Origin: TMED14 sp041158165
GTDB taxonomy: Bacteria; Bacteroidota; Bacteroidia; Flavobacteriales; Schleiferiaceae
Assembly: GCA_041158165.1 (NCBI GenBank)
Contig: JBEBBW010000061.1
Span: forward strand, 1-5,694
Length of the DNA: 5,694 nucleotides
Direction of reading: 5' to 3'
The notes under the pieces were generated by a model that was not told the origin of the DNA, did no database searches, and was given only the letters and a program-made list of their open reading frames with translations. A program made the translations under genes and the position numbers. Shown here piece after piece: positions 1-5,694 of the stretch (positions are counted from its first letter, which is position 1; the number at the start of each line of letters is the position of its first letter).

Positions 1-1244
1 CGCGCTCGGTCGGGCTCCGCTCCGGTACGCAGGTAGCCGTCGGCGAATGCCGTGACCGCAAGCGCGTTCCACGCAAGCACGCATTTGGTGTCGCGAACGG
101 GCAACGGGCGACCTAGGGCAGCCGTCCGAAGGGCGGTGAATCCGGGAAGGCTTCGCGGGTCGTTCGCGTCGGCGGGCCCGGCAGCGAGGACCCAAGCCCC
201 TTCGTGCAGGCGGCTTTCGCGCTCGAGCAGCGACTTCCATGCGCCGCGTTCTTTGCTTAGGTCTGTTCCGAAGACCGTGTCAAGTTCTGCTTCGGTCCAC
301 GTATAGTGCCGCCCTTCTCCCTCGGGGTGGTCAGCATCAAGGGCCGCAGCAAACAGTCCGTCTTCGCGAAGGAGGTCGCGTTCCATGAACGCCAAGGTTT
401 CGCGCATTCCTTCGAGCGCAATAGGAGATCCCACAAGGGCGCAGAGGCTGGCAAACTGCGCGCTGTCGTACAGCATTTTTTCGAAATGGGGCACTACCCA
501 AGCGCCGTCGGTACTGTAGCGAAAGAGTCCGCCCCGAAGTACGTCGTAGGTGCCGGAGCGCAGTAGGCTTGCCACGGTTCGTTCCGCGTGCGCCGACGCT
601 TCGGGCCAATCCTGGAGGCTTGCCCAGCGCACGGTGGCGACCCAGGTCGACGGCAGCGGAAACTTGGGGGCGCCGCGGAATCCGCCCCAGAATGGGTCCC
701 AACTCGCTGCGACCTCTGCGTGCACGGCAGTCGGAATGTCCACGTCGCTGGCCTCTTCAGGTTCCGTGCCTTGGACCGCTTCGGCGACCTGGGTAGCGTA
801 GTCTTCGGCTTGAAGGCCGTGTCGGTTTTTTACGAGCGCTAGTTCGTTCAATGCCTCCAGGAAGCGCTCCTTGGGGAGGTAGGTTGCGGCCCAGACTGGC
901 CGGCCGTCGGGCAAGCAAATCGCGTTGAGGGGCCAACCGCCCTGGCCGGTCATGGCCAAGCAGGCCGCCATGTAGGCTTGATCGAGGTCAGGACGTTCTT
1001 CTCGGTCCACCTTGATGGAAATCCAGCGTTCGTTGAGCACGGCGGCCACCTCAGGGTCGTCAAAAACCTCGTGGGCCATCACGTGGCACCAATGGCAGGT
1101 GGAGTAGCCTATCGAAACCAAAAGCCATTTTCCCTCGGCGGCCGCGCGCTCAAGCACCTCAGGGCTCCATTCGCACCAATGAACGGGTTGCTGGGCGTGC
1201 TGCCTCAAGTAAAGGCTTGCGGCCGATCCAAGCGCATTTCTCAT
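1..1244 (-). CDS. DUF255 / YyaL-type (SPATA20-like) thioredoxin-domain protein, N-terminal 414 residues (C-terminus beyond left edge)
   Basis: The reading frame is open from ATG at 1244 to the window edge with no stop; I translated it throughout. Visible landmarks are an N-terminal family motif (YLRQHAQQPVHW, residues 12-23), a thioredoxin-like segment with CHWC at 50-53 inside GYSTCHWCHVM, then VDREERPDLD (79-88), GGWP (102-105), GGFRGAPKFP (187-196), HFEKMLYD (253-260), ALDAD (301-305) and LAWN near residue 390. This order is that of the COG1331/YyaL family: a thioredoxin_7 domain followed by an alpha/alpha-barrel region resembling sugar epimerases and glycosidases. Family members are usually about 670-700 residues, so roughly 60% is present. 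The biochemical role of the family is not settled; a redox or protein-quality role is inferred from CxxC. No signal peptide is seen, so it is probably cytoplasmic. ATG 1244 is chosen because the conserved N-terminal motif begins within a dozen residues and a promoter-like box lies just upstream. It is divergent from the phosphate transporter gene. Confidence 0.93.
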   Translation of the reverse strand, partial: MRNALGSAASLYLRQHAQQPVHWCEWSPEVLERAAAEGKWLLVSIGYSTCHWCHVMAHEVFDDPEVAAVLNERWISIKVDREERPDLDQAYMAACLAMTGQGGWPLNAICLPDGRPVWAATYLPKERFLEALNELALVKNRHGLQAEDYATQVAEAVQGTEPEEASDVDIPTAVHAEVAASWDPFWGGFRGAPKFPLPSTWVATVRWASLQDWPEASAHAERTVASLLRSGTYDVLRGGLFRYSTDGAWVVPHFEKMLYDSAQFASLCALVGSPIALEGMRETLAFMERDLLREDGLFAAALDADHPEGEGRHYTWTEAELDTVFGTDLSKERGAWKSLLERESRLHEGAWVLAAGPADANDPRSLPGFTALRTAALGRPLPVRDTKCVLAWNALAVTAFADGYLRTGAEPDRA

Positions 1245-1249
1245 TTGAG

Positions 1250-1271
1250 CGAAGGTACATTCCGCTTGGGC
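1250..1271 (-). promoter_or_regulatory. Promoter-like element of the DUF255 gene (TACCTTCG -7 box plus conserved upstream part)
   Basis: Read on the minus strand, this 22-bp stretch runs from GCCCAAGC to TGTACCTTCG and ends 5 bp before the ATG at 1244. TACCTTCG (1257 down to 1250) matches 7 of 8 positions of the Bacteroidota -7 consensus TAnnTTTG. The whole element recurs at 5008-5029 with 20 of 22 identities, in the same position relative to the dipeptidase gene. No good -33 TTG/TTTG is seen at the usual 17-23 bp distance. The promoter assignment is an inference from the consensus match and the recurrence. Confidence 0.55.
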
Positions 1272-1318
1272 GCCCTGCTTCTTAACCTCTTCATAACATA
1301 GGGCCTTTGGGGTGGGGT

Positions 1319-1326
1319 TACCTTTG
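1319..1326 (+). promoter_or_regulatory. Bacteroidota-type -7 box (TACCTTTG) of the phosphate transporter gene
   Basis: TACCTTTG is an exact match to TAnnTTTG and ends 5 bp before the ATG at 1332. No TTG lies 17-23 bp upstream of it, so only half of a canonical promoter is seen. A TTTG at 1306-1309 is only 9 bp away, which is too close to be the usual -33 element. If this box is used, transcription would start at or within a few bases of the start codon. Confidence 0.5.
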
Positions 1327-1331
1327 TCGCC

Positions 1332-3548
1332 ATGGATCCATACTTTTTGCTCGTACTGCTTCTTATGTCCTTGGCAACCTTGGACTTAATTGTGGGAGTA
1401 GCTAACGATGCGGTGAACTTTTTGAATTCCGCACTGGGAACGCGCGCGGGGAGCATGCGCGTCATCTTGGCCGTTGCCAGTTTTGGGGTGGTGCTCGGAA
1501 CCCTGTTTTCGAGCGGAATGATGGAGGTCGCCCGCAACGGCGTGTTTGACCCGTCCTACTTCTCGTTCCACAGCCTTCTGTTCATCTTCGTGGCGGTTAT
1601 GCTGACCGACGTGATCTTGCTCGACGTCTACAATTCGTTCGGTATCCCCACGTCGACCACGGTTTCGCTCGTGTTTGAGCTCTTCGGAGCAGGCACCGCC
1701 ATTGGCTTTCTCACCGCTATTGAACGCGGCATGGACCCCTTTCAGTTCTCAGAGTACCTGAACCTCAGCAGCACTGTGCGCATCATCAATGGAATTTTCT
1801 CTTCGGTGGGCGTTGCGTTCATCACGGGATTAGTGGTGCAGTGGCTTGCCCGCCTTGTGTTTACCTACCGCCTAGAGAACACCCTGCGCTATTTCGGCGG
1901 AATTTTTAGCGGACTTGCGGCCACGTTCATCCTCAACTACTTAATATTCAAAGGCCTAAAGGGAAGCGTTTTGGTCGATGCGCAGCTCGGATCCTGGCTC
2001 GAAACGTACCAAAATCAGCTGCTGTTGGCGTTTTTTATCAGCTTCTCGCTGCTCGCTCAGTTTGCCGTAGTTCGAGGAGTTAATCCGTTGCGGTACGTGG
2101 TGCTATTCGGAACCTTTTCGTTAGCTATGGCCTTCGCCGGCAACGATTTGGTGAACTTTATTGGGCCGGCGCTTGGCGCTTTTCAGTCCTACCAAGTCTA
2201 TACTGCGAGCGGCATGGATCCTCATTTGCTGATGATGGATTCCATGGCGGAACAAGTAGAAACGCCATTCACCATTTTGCTGGCTGCAGGGGGCATCATG
2301 ATTGCCACACTGTGGCTTAATGGCAAGGCACGCAAGGTGAGCGAGACATCGATCAATCTAGCGCGCCAGGGTGAAGGAAGTGAGAAATTCAAGCCGAATG
2401 CGGTGAGTCGGGGCGTAACCTCAGGGATTACTTCGTTGGCGAGGTTTGTGACTTCCTTTGCGGGTTCTGGGGTGCGAACGTGGACCGATGCTCGCTTCGT
2501 TCAGCCTGAGTCGAATACCGTGGTCGACATCCGCACCCAGCCCGCGTTTGACTACGTGCGCGGCAGCGTGAACCTGCTCCTCGCGTCGACGCTTATTGCC
2601 TACGCGACGAGCCTTGGCCTGCCGCTGAGCACCACGTTTGTGGTGTTTATGGTGGGCATGGGCACCTCGCTCGCCGACCGAGCATGGGGTCAAGAGTCGG
2701 CCGTCTACCGCGTAGCGGGCGTAGTCAACGTCATCGGAAGCTGGTTGCTTACCGCAGTTATCGCGTTTGTCGCTTCAGCCATGTTTGCCGCGTTCCTTTT
2801 TTACGGGGAATTTATCGCCGCGCTGATTTTGACCGTGTTTGCGCTCGGACTCATCATTCGCAGCCACATGGGCTTCGCAGACCAAATGAAAGCGGAGAAC
2901 CTCGTTGAGGACGTCATTGAAAAGCTCGCGAACGCTGAGGAACCAATGAGTAGCAGCCGCGTGCTGATGGGGTCCGACATTGAGCGCACAGCCAACATTG
3001 TGATCATGGCCGCAGAAGCCTTGGCCAACAACCAAAAGCGGACCACAAGCAGGCTGCGCAAGGAGGTTTCGCTCCTCAACAAGCGGCACGAGCAGCTTGA
3101 GCTGCGCATGGTCCGCATTATTCGCGATTTTAAAGGCGAAAAGACGGATTCCTACCGTGCGCACTTGCTGGCGTTTGACTACGTCTGCGACATGACCGAA
3201 AGCGCTCGCGCTATGGTCGAGGCGGAGCACACGCATTTGGCCAACCTGCACGCCCGTCCGCACGGCGCATTCTTGCTGGCCTATGCCGAGGTGATTGCGC
3301 TGTTTACTGCCTACTCCAGCCGCATTGTGCTGGCCCTCGAAACGGGCAAAAGCGAGTCCAACAGCGACCTGATTGCGGCCAAACGCCGAATAATCACCGA
3401 CATTCAGCGCATTTTGGACCGGGAACTGCAGAGCTACCGCAACGGCGAGATCTCTACCCGCCAGTCCCACTTGCAGACCAAGCTGCTCATGGAGCTGCGC
3501 GACATCACGGCGCTTATGCACCGCGTGCACCAGCTTTACGTGGCTTAG
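1332..3548 (+). CDS. Inorganic phosphate transporter, PiT (PHO4) family, with PhoU-like C-terminal domain
   Basis: This 738-residue integral membrane protein should import phosphate by cation symport (H+ or Na+), as known for the PiT family. The two halves carry the duplicated PHO4 signatures: GVANDAVNF (22-30) and AGNDLVNF (269-276) around the conserved Asn-Asp pair, and GIPTSTTVS (104-112) and GLPLSTTFV (429-437). Hydrophobic helices fill about 1-330 and 408-510. A polar loop of about 75 residues (331-405) separates them and is likely cytoplasmic. From about 518 to the end the protein is soluble, charged and helical (for example FDYVCDMTESARAMVEAEHTH at about 615-635, and LLMELRDITALMHRVHQLY at 718-736), resembling PhoU helical bundles. 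This long form is typical of Bacteroidota. ATG 1332 places the first transmembrane helix at once, and no upstream alternative is needed. No Shine-Dalgarno is visible; a TACCTTTG box sits 5 bp upstream. No phoU or pho regulon gene is adjacent. It is complete and stops at TAG 3546-3548. Confidence 0.96.
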   Translation: MDPYFLLVLLLMSLATLDLIVGVANDAVNFLNSALGTRAGSMRVILAVASFGVVLGTLFSSGMMEVARNGVFDPSYFSFHSLLFIFVAVMLTDVILLDVYNSFGIPTSTTVSLVFELFGAGTAIGFLTAIERGMDPFQFSEYLNLSSTVRIINGIFSSVGVAFITGLVVQWLARLVFTYRLENTLRYFGGIFSGLAATFILNYLIFKGLKGSVLVDAQLGSWLETYQNQLLLAFFISFSLLAQFAVVRGVNPLRYVVLFGTFSLAMAFAGNDLVNFIGPALGAFQSYQVYTASGMDPHLLMMDSMAEQVETPFTILLAAGGIMIATLWLNGKARKVSETSINLARQGEGSEKFKPNAVSRGVTSGITSLARFVTSFAGSGVRTWTDARFVQPESNTVVDIRTQPAFDYVRGSVNLLLASTLIAYATSLGLPLSTTFVVFMVGMGTSLADRAWGQESAVYRVAGVVNVIGSWLLTAVIAFVASAMFAAFLFYGEFIAALILTVFALGLIIRSHMGFADQMKAENLVEDVIEKLANAEEPMSSSRVLMGSDIERTANIVIMAAEALANNQKRTTSRLRKEVSLLNKRHEQLELRMVRIIRDFKGEKTDSYRAHLLAFDYVCDMTESARAMVEAEHTHLANLHARPHGAFLLAYAEVIALFTAYSSRIVLALETGKSESNSDLIAAKRRIITDIQRILDRELQSYRNGEISTRQSHLQTKLLMELRDITALMHRVHQLYVA

Positions 3549-3567
3549 GCCTCACCCCAAACCCAAC

Positions 3568-3598
3568 AAAAAGGGCTTCCTCGCGGAAGCCCTTTTTT
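3568..3598. terminator. Bidirectional intrinsic terminator between the convergent transporter and dipeptidase genes
   Basis: A perfect 13-bp inverted repeat is present. AAAAAGGGCTTCC (3568-3580) pairs with GGAAGCCCTTTTT (3585-3597) around the 4-base loop TCGC. The T-run at 3593-3598 follows the G+C core on the plus strand, and the A-run at 3568-3572 gives the same layout on the minus strand. It lies 19 bp after the transporter stop and about 20 bp after the dipeptidase stop, so it can end both transcripts. Confidence 0.92.
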
Positions 3599-3617
3599 CG
3601 TGGTGCACGGCCGAAGC

Positions 3618-5003
3618 CTACGCTTTCGCTTCGTCGGCGTAGTGCAAGTAAAAGCGCGGAATGGTGCGAATCCCCTGGAAGTAGTTGTCCAAGCCGTAGT
3701 GCTCGTTGGGCGAGTGGATCGCGTCGCTGTCCAGACCAAAGCCCATCAAAATTGACTTGACGCCGAGTTCGCGCTCAAAAAGGGCTACGATGGGAATGGA
3801 TCCGCCGTCGCGGGTCGGAACCGGCTCGCGTCCGTAGGTTTCGGCCATGGCCTTGTGGGCCGCGCGGTAGCCCGGGTGGTCGGTCGGGCAGACGTAGGCG
3901 TGGCCGCCGTGGTGCGGGCGCACCTCGACCTTCACGCTCGACGGCGCAATGCGCTTAAAGTGCGTGGCGAACAACTCCGTAATCTCGTCGGGGTCTTGGT
4001 CGGGAACCAAACGCATCGAAATCTTGGCGAATGCCTTTGATGCGATCACCGTTTTGGCACCCTCGCCGGTGTAGCCGCCCCAGATTCCGTTCACATCCAG
4101 CGTCGGACGAATGCCCGTGCGCTCAATGGTCGTATAGCCAGTTTCGCCGTGCACGTCGCTGAGGTCCAGCGCGGCCTTGTATTCCTCGAGGCTGAACGGC
4201 GCCTTATTCAAGTCGGCACGCTGCGCGTCGCTGAGTACCTGAACTTTATCGTAAAATCCTGGAATCGTGATCTTGTTGTCCTTGTCGTGCAGCGAGGCAA
4301 TCATCTCGGTCAAGATGTTGATCGGGTTAGCTACCGCACCTCCGTAAATTCCAGAATGAAGGTCGCGGTTCGGTCCTGTCACTTCGACTTCGACGTAGGA
4401 AAGTCCGCGCAGACCCACGGAGATCGACGGAACCCCTGGGGCAATGATGCCGGTATCAGAAATTAAGATCACGTCGCAGGCGAGACGCTCGTGGTTACGC
4501 TTCACAAACCACTCGAGGTTGTTGGAACCAACCTCTTCTTCGCCCTCGATCATGAACTTCATGTTGCAGGGCACGTTGCCTTGGGCCACCATGACTTCGA
4601 ATGCCTTGATGTGCATGAAAAACTGGCCTTTGTCGTCGCAAGCACCGCGCGCAAAAATGGCTCCGTTCGGGTGAATCGGCGTAGTGCGGATTTCGGGCTC
4701 AAAAGCGGGGGTCGTCCACAAATTCAAGGGGTCGGCGGGCTGCACGTCGTAGTGGCCGTACACGAGCACGGTAGGACGCGAGGGGTCGACGAGGTATTCG
4801 CCGTAGACCACAGGATAACCGGGAGTGGAACAAACTTCCACGTTTTGGGCTCCGGCCTTGGTCAGGAAGCCGGCGACGGCGTCTGCCGTAGCGAGGACCG
4901 AATCTTTGTAGGCAGGGTCCGCCGAGATGCTCGGCAGGCGAAGTAGGGTAAACAGTTCGTCAAGAAAGCGTTGACGGTGCTGGGAAACGTACGAATCAAT
5001 CAT
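3618..5003 (-). CDS. M20-family metallopeptidase (dipeptidase, carnosinase/PepV-like clade)
   Basis: This complete 461-residue di-metal hydrolase most likely cleaves dipeptides in the cytoplasm; no signal peptide is seen. By family knowledge the metal ligands are H84 (YGHYDVQP, 82-89), D123 (GACDDKG), E157 (EGEEEVGS, 153-160), D183 (ISDTG) and H435 (SPNEHYG). The catalytic residues are D86 and E156. All are present. RDLHSGIYGG (213-222) contains the conserved His of the lid/dimerisation domain that completes the active site in carnosinase-type dimers. Length and motif order match the peptidase M20 plus M20_dimer architecture. The frame also opens at a TTG (5018), but ATG 5003 is preferred: it gives the normal N-terminus, and the 5 extra codons overlap the promoter-like box at 5008-5015. 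It is convergent with the transporter, sharing a terminator, and divergent from the surface-protein gene. The exact substrate cannot be read from sequence. Confidence 0.96.
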   Translation of the reverse strand: MIDSYVSQHRQRFLDELFTLLRLPSISADPAYKDSVLATADAVAGFLTKAGAQNVEVCSTPGYPVVYGEYLVDPSRPTVLVYGHYDVQPADPLNLWTTPAFEPEIRTTPIHPNGAIFARGACDDKGQFFMHIKAFEVMVAQGNVPCNMKFMIEGEEEVGSNNLEWFVKRNHERLACDVILISDTGIIAPGVPSISVGLRGLSYVEVEVTGPNRDLHSGIYGGAVANPINILTEMIASLHDKDNKITIPGFYDKVQVLSDAQRADLNKAPFSLEEYKAALDLSDVHGETGYTTIERTGIRPTLDVNGIWGGYTGEGAKTVIASKAFAKISMRLVPDQDPDEITELFATHFKRIAPSSVKVEVRPHHGGHAYVCPTDHPGYRAAHKAMAETYGREPVPTRDGGSIPIVALFERELGVKSILMGFGLDSDAIHSPNEHYGLDNYFQGIRTIPRFYLHYADEAKA

Positions 5004-5009
5004 GATTCG
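4992..5009. repeat. Inverted repeat spanning the dipeptidase start codon
   Basis: CGAATC (4992-4997) and GATTCG (5004-5009) are perfect 6-bp inverted arms with a 6-bp spacer. Read as dipeptidase mRNA, the ATG at 5003-5001 would lie in the loop of a small hairpin. One arm overlaps the end of the TACCTTCG box, so a transcript starting downstream of that box would lack the full hairpin. The functional meaning is uncertain and chance is possible. Confidence 0.3.
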
Positions 5010-5029
5010 AAGGTACAATCTGCTTGGGC
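5008..5029 (-). promoter_or_regulatory. Promoter-like element of the dipeptidase gene (TACCTTCG -7 box plus conserved upstream part)
   Basis: On the minus strand this element runs from GCCCAAGC to TGTACCTTCG and ends 4 bp before the ATG at 5003. TACCTTCG (5015 down to 5008) fits TAnnTTTG at 7 of 8 positions. The 22 bp differ from the element at 1250-1271 at only two positions. A TTTG is present at 5032-5029, 13 bp upstream of the box, which is shorter than the usual -33 spacing. Repeated use before two unrelated genes supports a promoter or operator role. Confidence 0.58.
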
Positions 5030-5038
5030 AAACCGTTG

Positions 5039-5046
5039 TATCTTTC
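5039..5046 (+). promoter_or_regulatory. Possible -7 box (TATCTTTC) of the choice-of-anchor-L gene
   Basis: TATCTTTC matches TAnnTTTG at 7 of 8 positions and ends 11 bp before the GTG start at 5058. A TTG at 5024-5026 lies 12 bp upstream, too close for a typical -33 element. It is the only candidate in the 54-bp gap between the two divergent genes, and its upstream region overlaps that of the dipeptidase promoter. Confidence 0.3.
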
Positions 5047-5057
5047 CCCTTGAAACC

Positions 5058-5694
5058 GTGCGAAAACTACTTTTCATAATCACGTTGGTTCTGGGGCAAT
5101 TCCTAGGGGCACAGAATATTGTGGTGAATACTACTTCGCCGCGAAACGACCCAATGTGGCTGGTTCAAAACGTCTTAGTGGGGCCAAACCTCTTTGTGTA
5201 TTCGCCGTTGAACCAATTTGGCCTTCCGGTGTCTCAGCCGCCCTCAGTCCAGTTGGGAAAGTTCAACTGCGCAAACCCCGCGTTTGGACTAGACAGCGGA
5301 ATTGTCATGGTAACGACAGACGCCATTGACGTCGTGCCCGGTCAGTCGGGCACCTTTACCACGTTCCCCACCCAAACCCCCAGTGCGAACCTGTCCACCG
5401 TACTCAGCACGATTGGTTCTTCGGCTTCAAGCCAGTACGACCGAGCGTCTATTCAGTTCAACTTTTTGGCCAACGGCGACAGCGTACAGTTTGACTACAT
5501 TTTCGGATCCAAGGAATACACCAGCTACACGTGTTCGAGCTTTAACGACGTATTTGGCTTTTTCCTTATCGGACCGGGAATCAATGGAGCCCCGATGTAC
5601 CACGCCAACGGGAGCTTGCGCATCGATACCGTGAATTTGGCGGTCATACCAGGCACCTCGACGCCGGTCGCGGTGAACACCATTAATCAGGGAT
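5058..5694 (+). CDS. Secreted choice-of-anchor-L domain protein, N-terminal 212 residues (C-terminus beyond right edge)
   Basis: The frame is open from GTG 5058 to the window end. Residues 1-18 form a signal peptide (MRKLLFIITLVLGQFLGA). Cleavage before Q19 would fit the Bacteroidota tendency for Gln at +1. The mature part contains the choice-of-anchor-L signature: SIQFNFLANGDSVQFDYIFG (131-150), SKEYTSYTCSSFNDVFGFFL (151-170), IGPGING (171-177) and LAVIPGTSTPVAVNTIN (194-210). Proteins with this domain are usually long exported surface proteins, often with repeats and a C-terminal sorting domain such as the type IX secretion signal. That part is outside the window, so anchoring is not shown. 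GTG is chosen because it immediately precedes the signal peptide and no in-frame ATG lies nearby upstream. No Shine-Dalgarno is visible. The gene is divergent from the dipeptidase. Its molecular role is unknown; adhesion or a surface-layer function is only inference. Confidence 0.88.
   Translation, partial: MRKLLFIITLVLGQFLGAQNIVVNTTSPRNDPMWLVQNVLVGPNLFVYSPLNQFGLPVSQPPSVQLGKFNCANPAFGLDSGIVMVTTDAIDVVPGQSGTFTTFPTQTPSANLSTVLSTIGSSASSQYDRASIQFNFLANGDSVQFDYIFGSKEYTSYTCSSFNDVFGFFLIGPGINGAPMYHANGSLRIDTVNLAVIPGTSTPVAVNTINQG

Noticed and set aside
337..702. Minus-strand open frame (121 codons) overlapping the DUF255 gene in another frame
   Set aside because: The DUF255 frame carries continuous family motifs across the same bases, so this one is a shadow.
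1268..1275. GGGCGCCC palindrome between the DUF255 and transporter genes
   Set aside because: It is an 8-bp palindrome in G+C-rich DNA, partly overlapping the 22-bp element, and it is absent from the second copy of that element. No independent role is supported.
1304..1326. Two CCTTTG copies 17 bp apart upstream of the transporter, as a -33/-7 pair or operator repeat
   Set aside because: The first TTTG is only 9 bp from the -7 box, too close for a -33 element, and a 6-bp repeat is weak evidence by itself in this G-rich stretch.
2775..3530. Long minus-strand open frame (251 codons) opposite the transporter's 3' end
   Set aside because: It lies fully antisense to a confident coding region and its translation has no recognisable domain. 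Long antisense frames are common in G+C-rich genes.
5001..5018. TTG at 5018 as the dipeptidase start
   Set aside because: It would add five residues encoded by the promoter-like box itself. ATG 5003 gives a normal family N-terminus.
1..5694. The four genes as a single novel functional system or defence island
   Set aside because: Neighbouring genes alternate strands with terminators and divergent promoters between them. All four belong to known, unrelated families, and there are no mobile elements or other island markers.

Overview
The window looks like core chromosome from a member of the Bacteroidota, most likely a Flavobacteriales-type lineage with a rather high G+C content. Four things point there. 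The phosphate transporter is of the long PiT form typical of Bacteroidota, with a PhoU-like tail. The rightmost gene encodes a choice-of-anchor-L surface protein, a family largely found in that phylum. No start codon has a clear Shine-Dalgarno sequence. Good matches to the Bacteroidota -7 promoter box (TAnnTTTG) sit directly in front of the start codons. The genus cannot be named from the sequence alone.

Layout, left to right. (1) Positions 1-1244, minus strand: the first 414 residues of a DUF255 / YyaL (SPATA20-like) thioredoxin-domain protein, cut by the left edge. (2) Positions 1245-1331: a short divergent intergenic region with a promoter-like box for each flanking gene. (3) Positions 1332-3548, plus strand: a 738-residue PiT-family inorganic phosphate transporter with a helical PhoU-like C-terminal domain. 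(4) Positions 3549-3617: a convergent intergenic region with one perfect hairpin that can act as a terminator in both directions. (5) Positions 3618-5003, minus strand: a complete 461-residue M20-family metallo-dipeptidase with all expected metal and catalytic residues. (6) Positions 5004-5057: a 54-bp divergent intergenic region with two opposed promoter-like boxes. (7) From 5058, plus strand: the first 212 residues of a secreted choice-of-anchor-L protein, cut by the right edge. No gene-free stretch exceeds about 90 bases.

Each gene appears to be its own transcription unit: strands alternate -, +, -, +, and no two neighbours are co-directional. There is no sign that the four products form one pathway. 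They are a possible redox/housekeeping protein, a phosphate importer, a peptide-degrading enzyme and a cell-surface protein. I see no mobile elements, tRNA or rRNA genes, CRISPR arrays or signs of transfer.

The most notable signal is regulatory. A 22-bp element, identical at 20 positions, lies 4-5 bp before the start codons of the DUF255 gene and the dipeptidase gene, in the same orientation relative to each. Its gene-proximal end is a TACCTTCG box. The PiT gene has the canonical form, TACCTTTG, 5 bp before its ATG. This suggests promoters whose transcripts start almost at the initiation codon. I did not find a convincing undescribed multi-gene system in this window.
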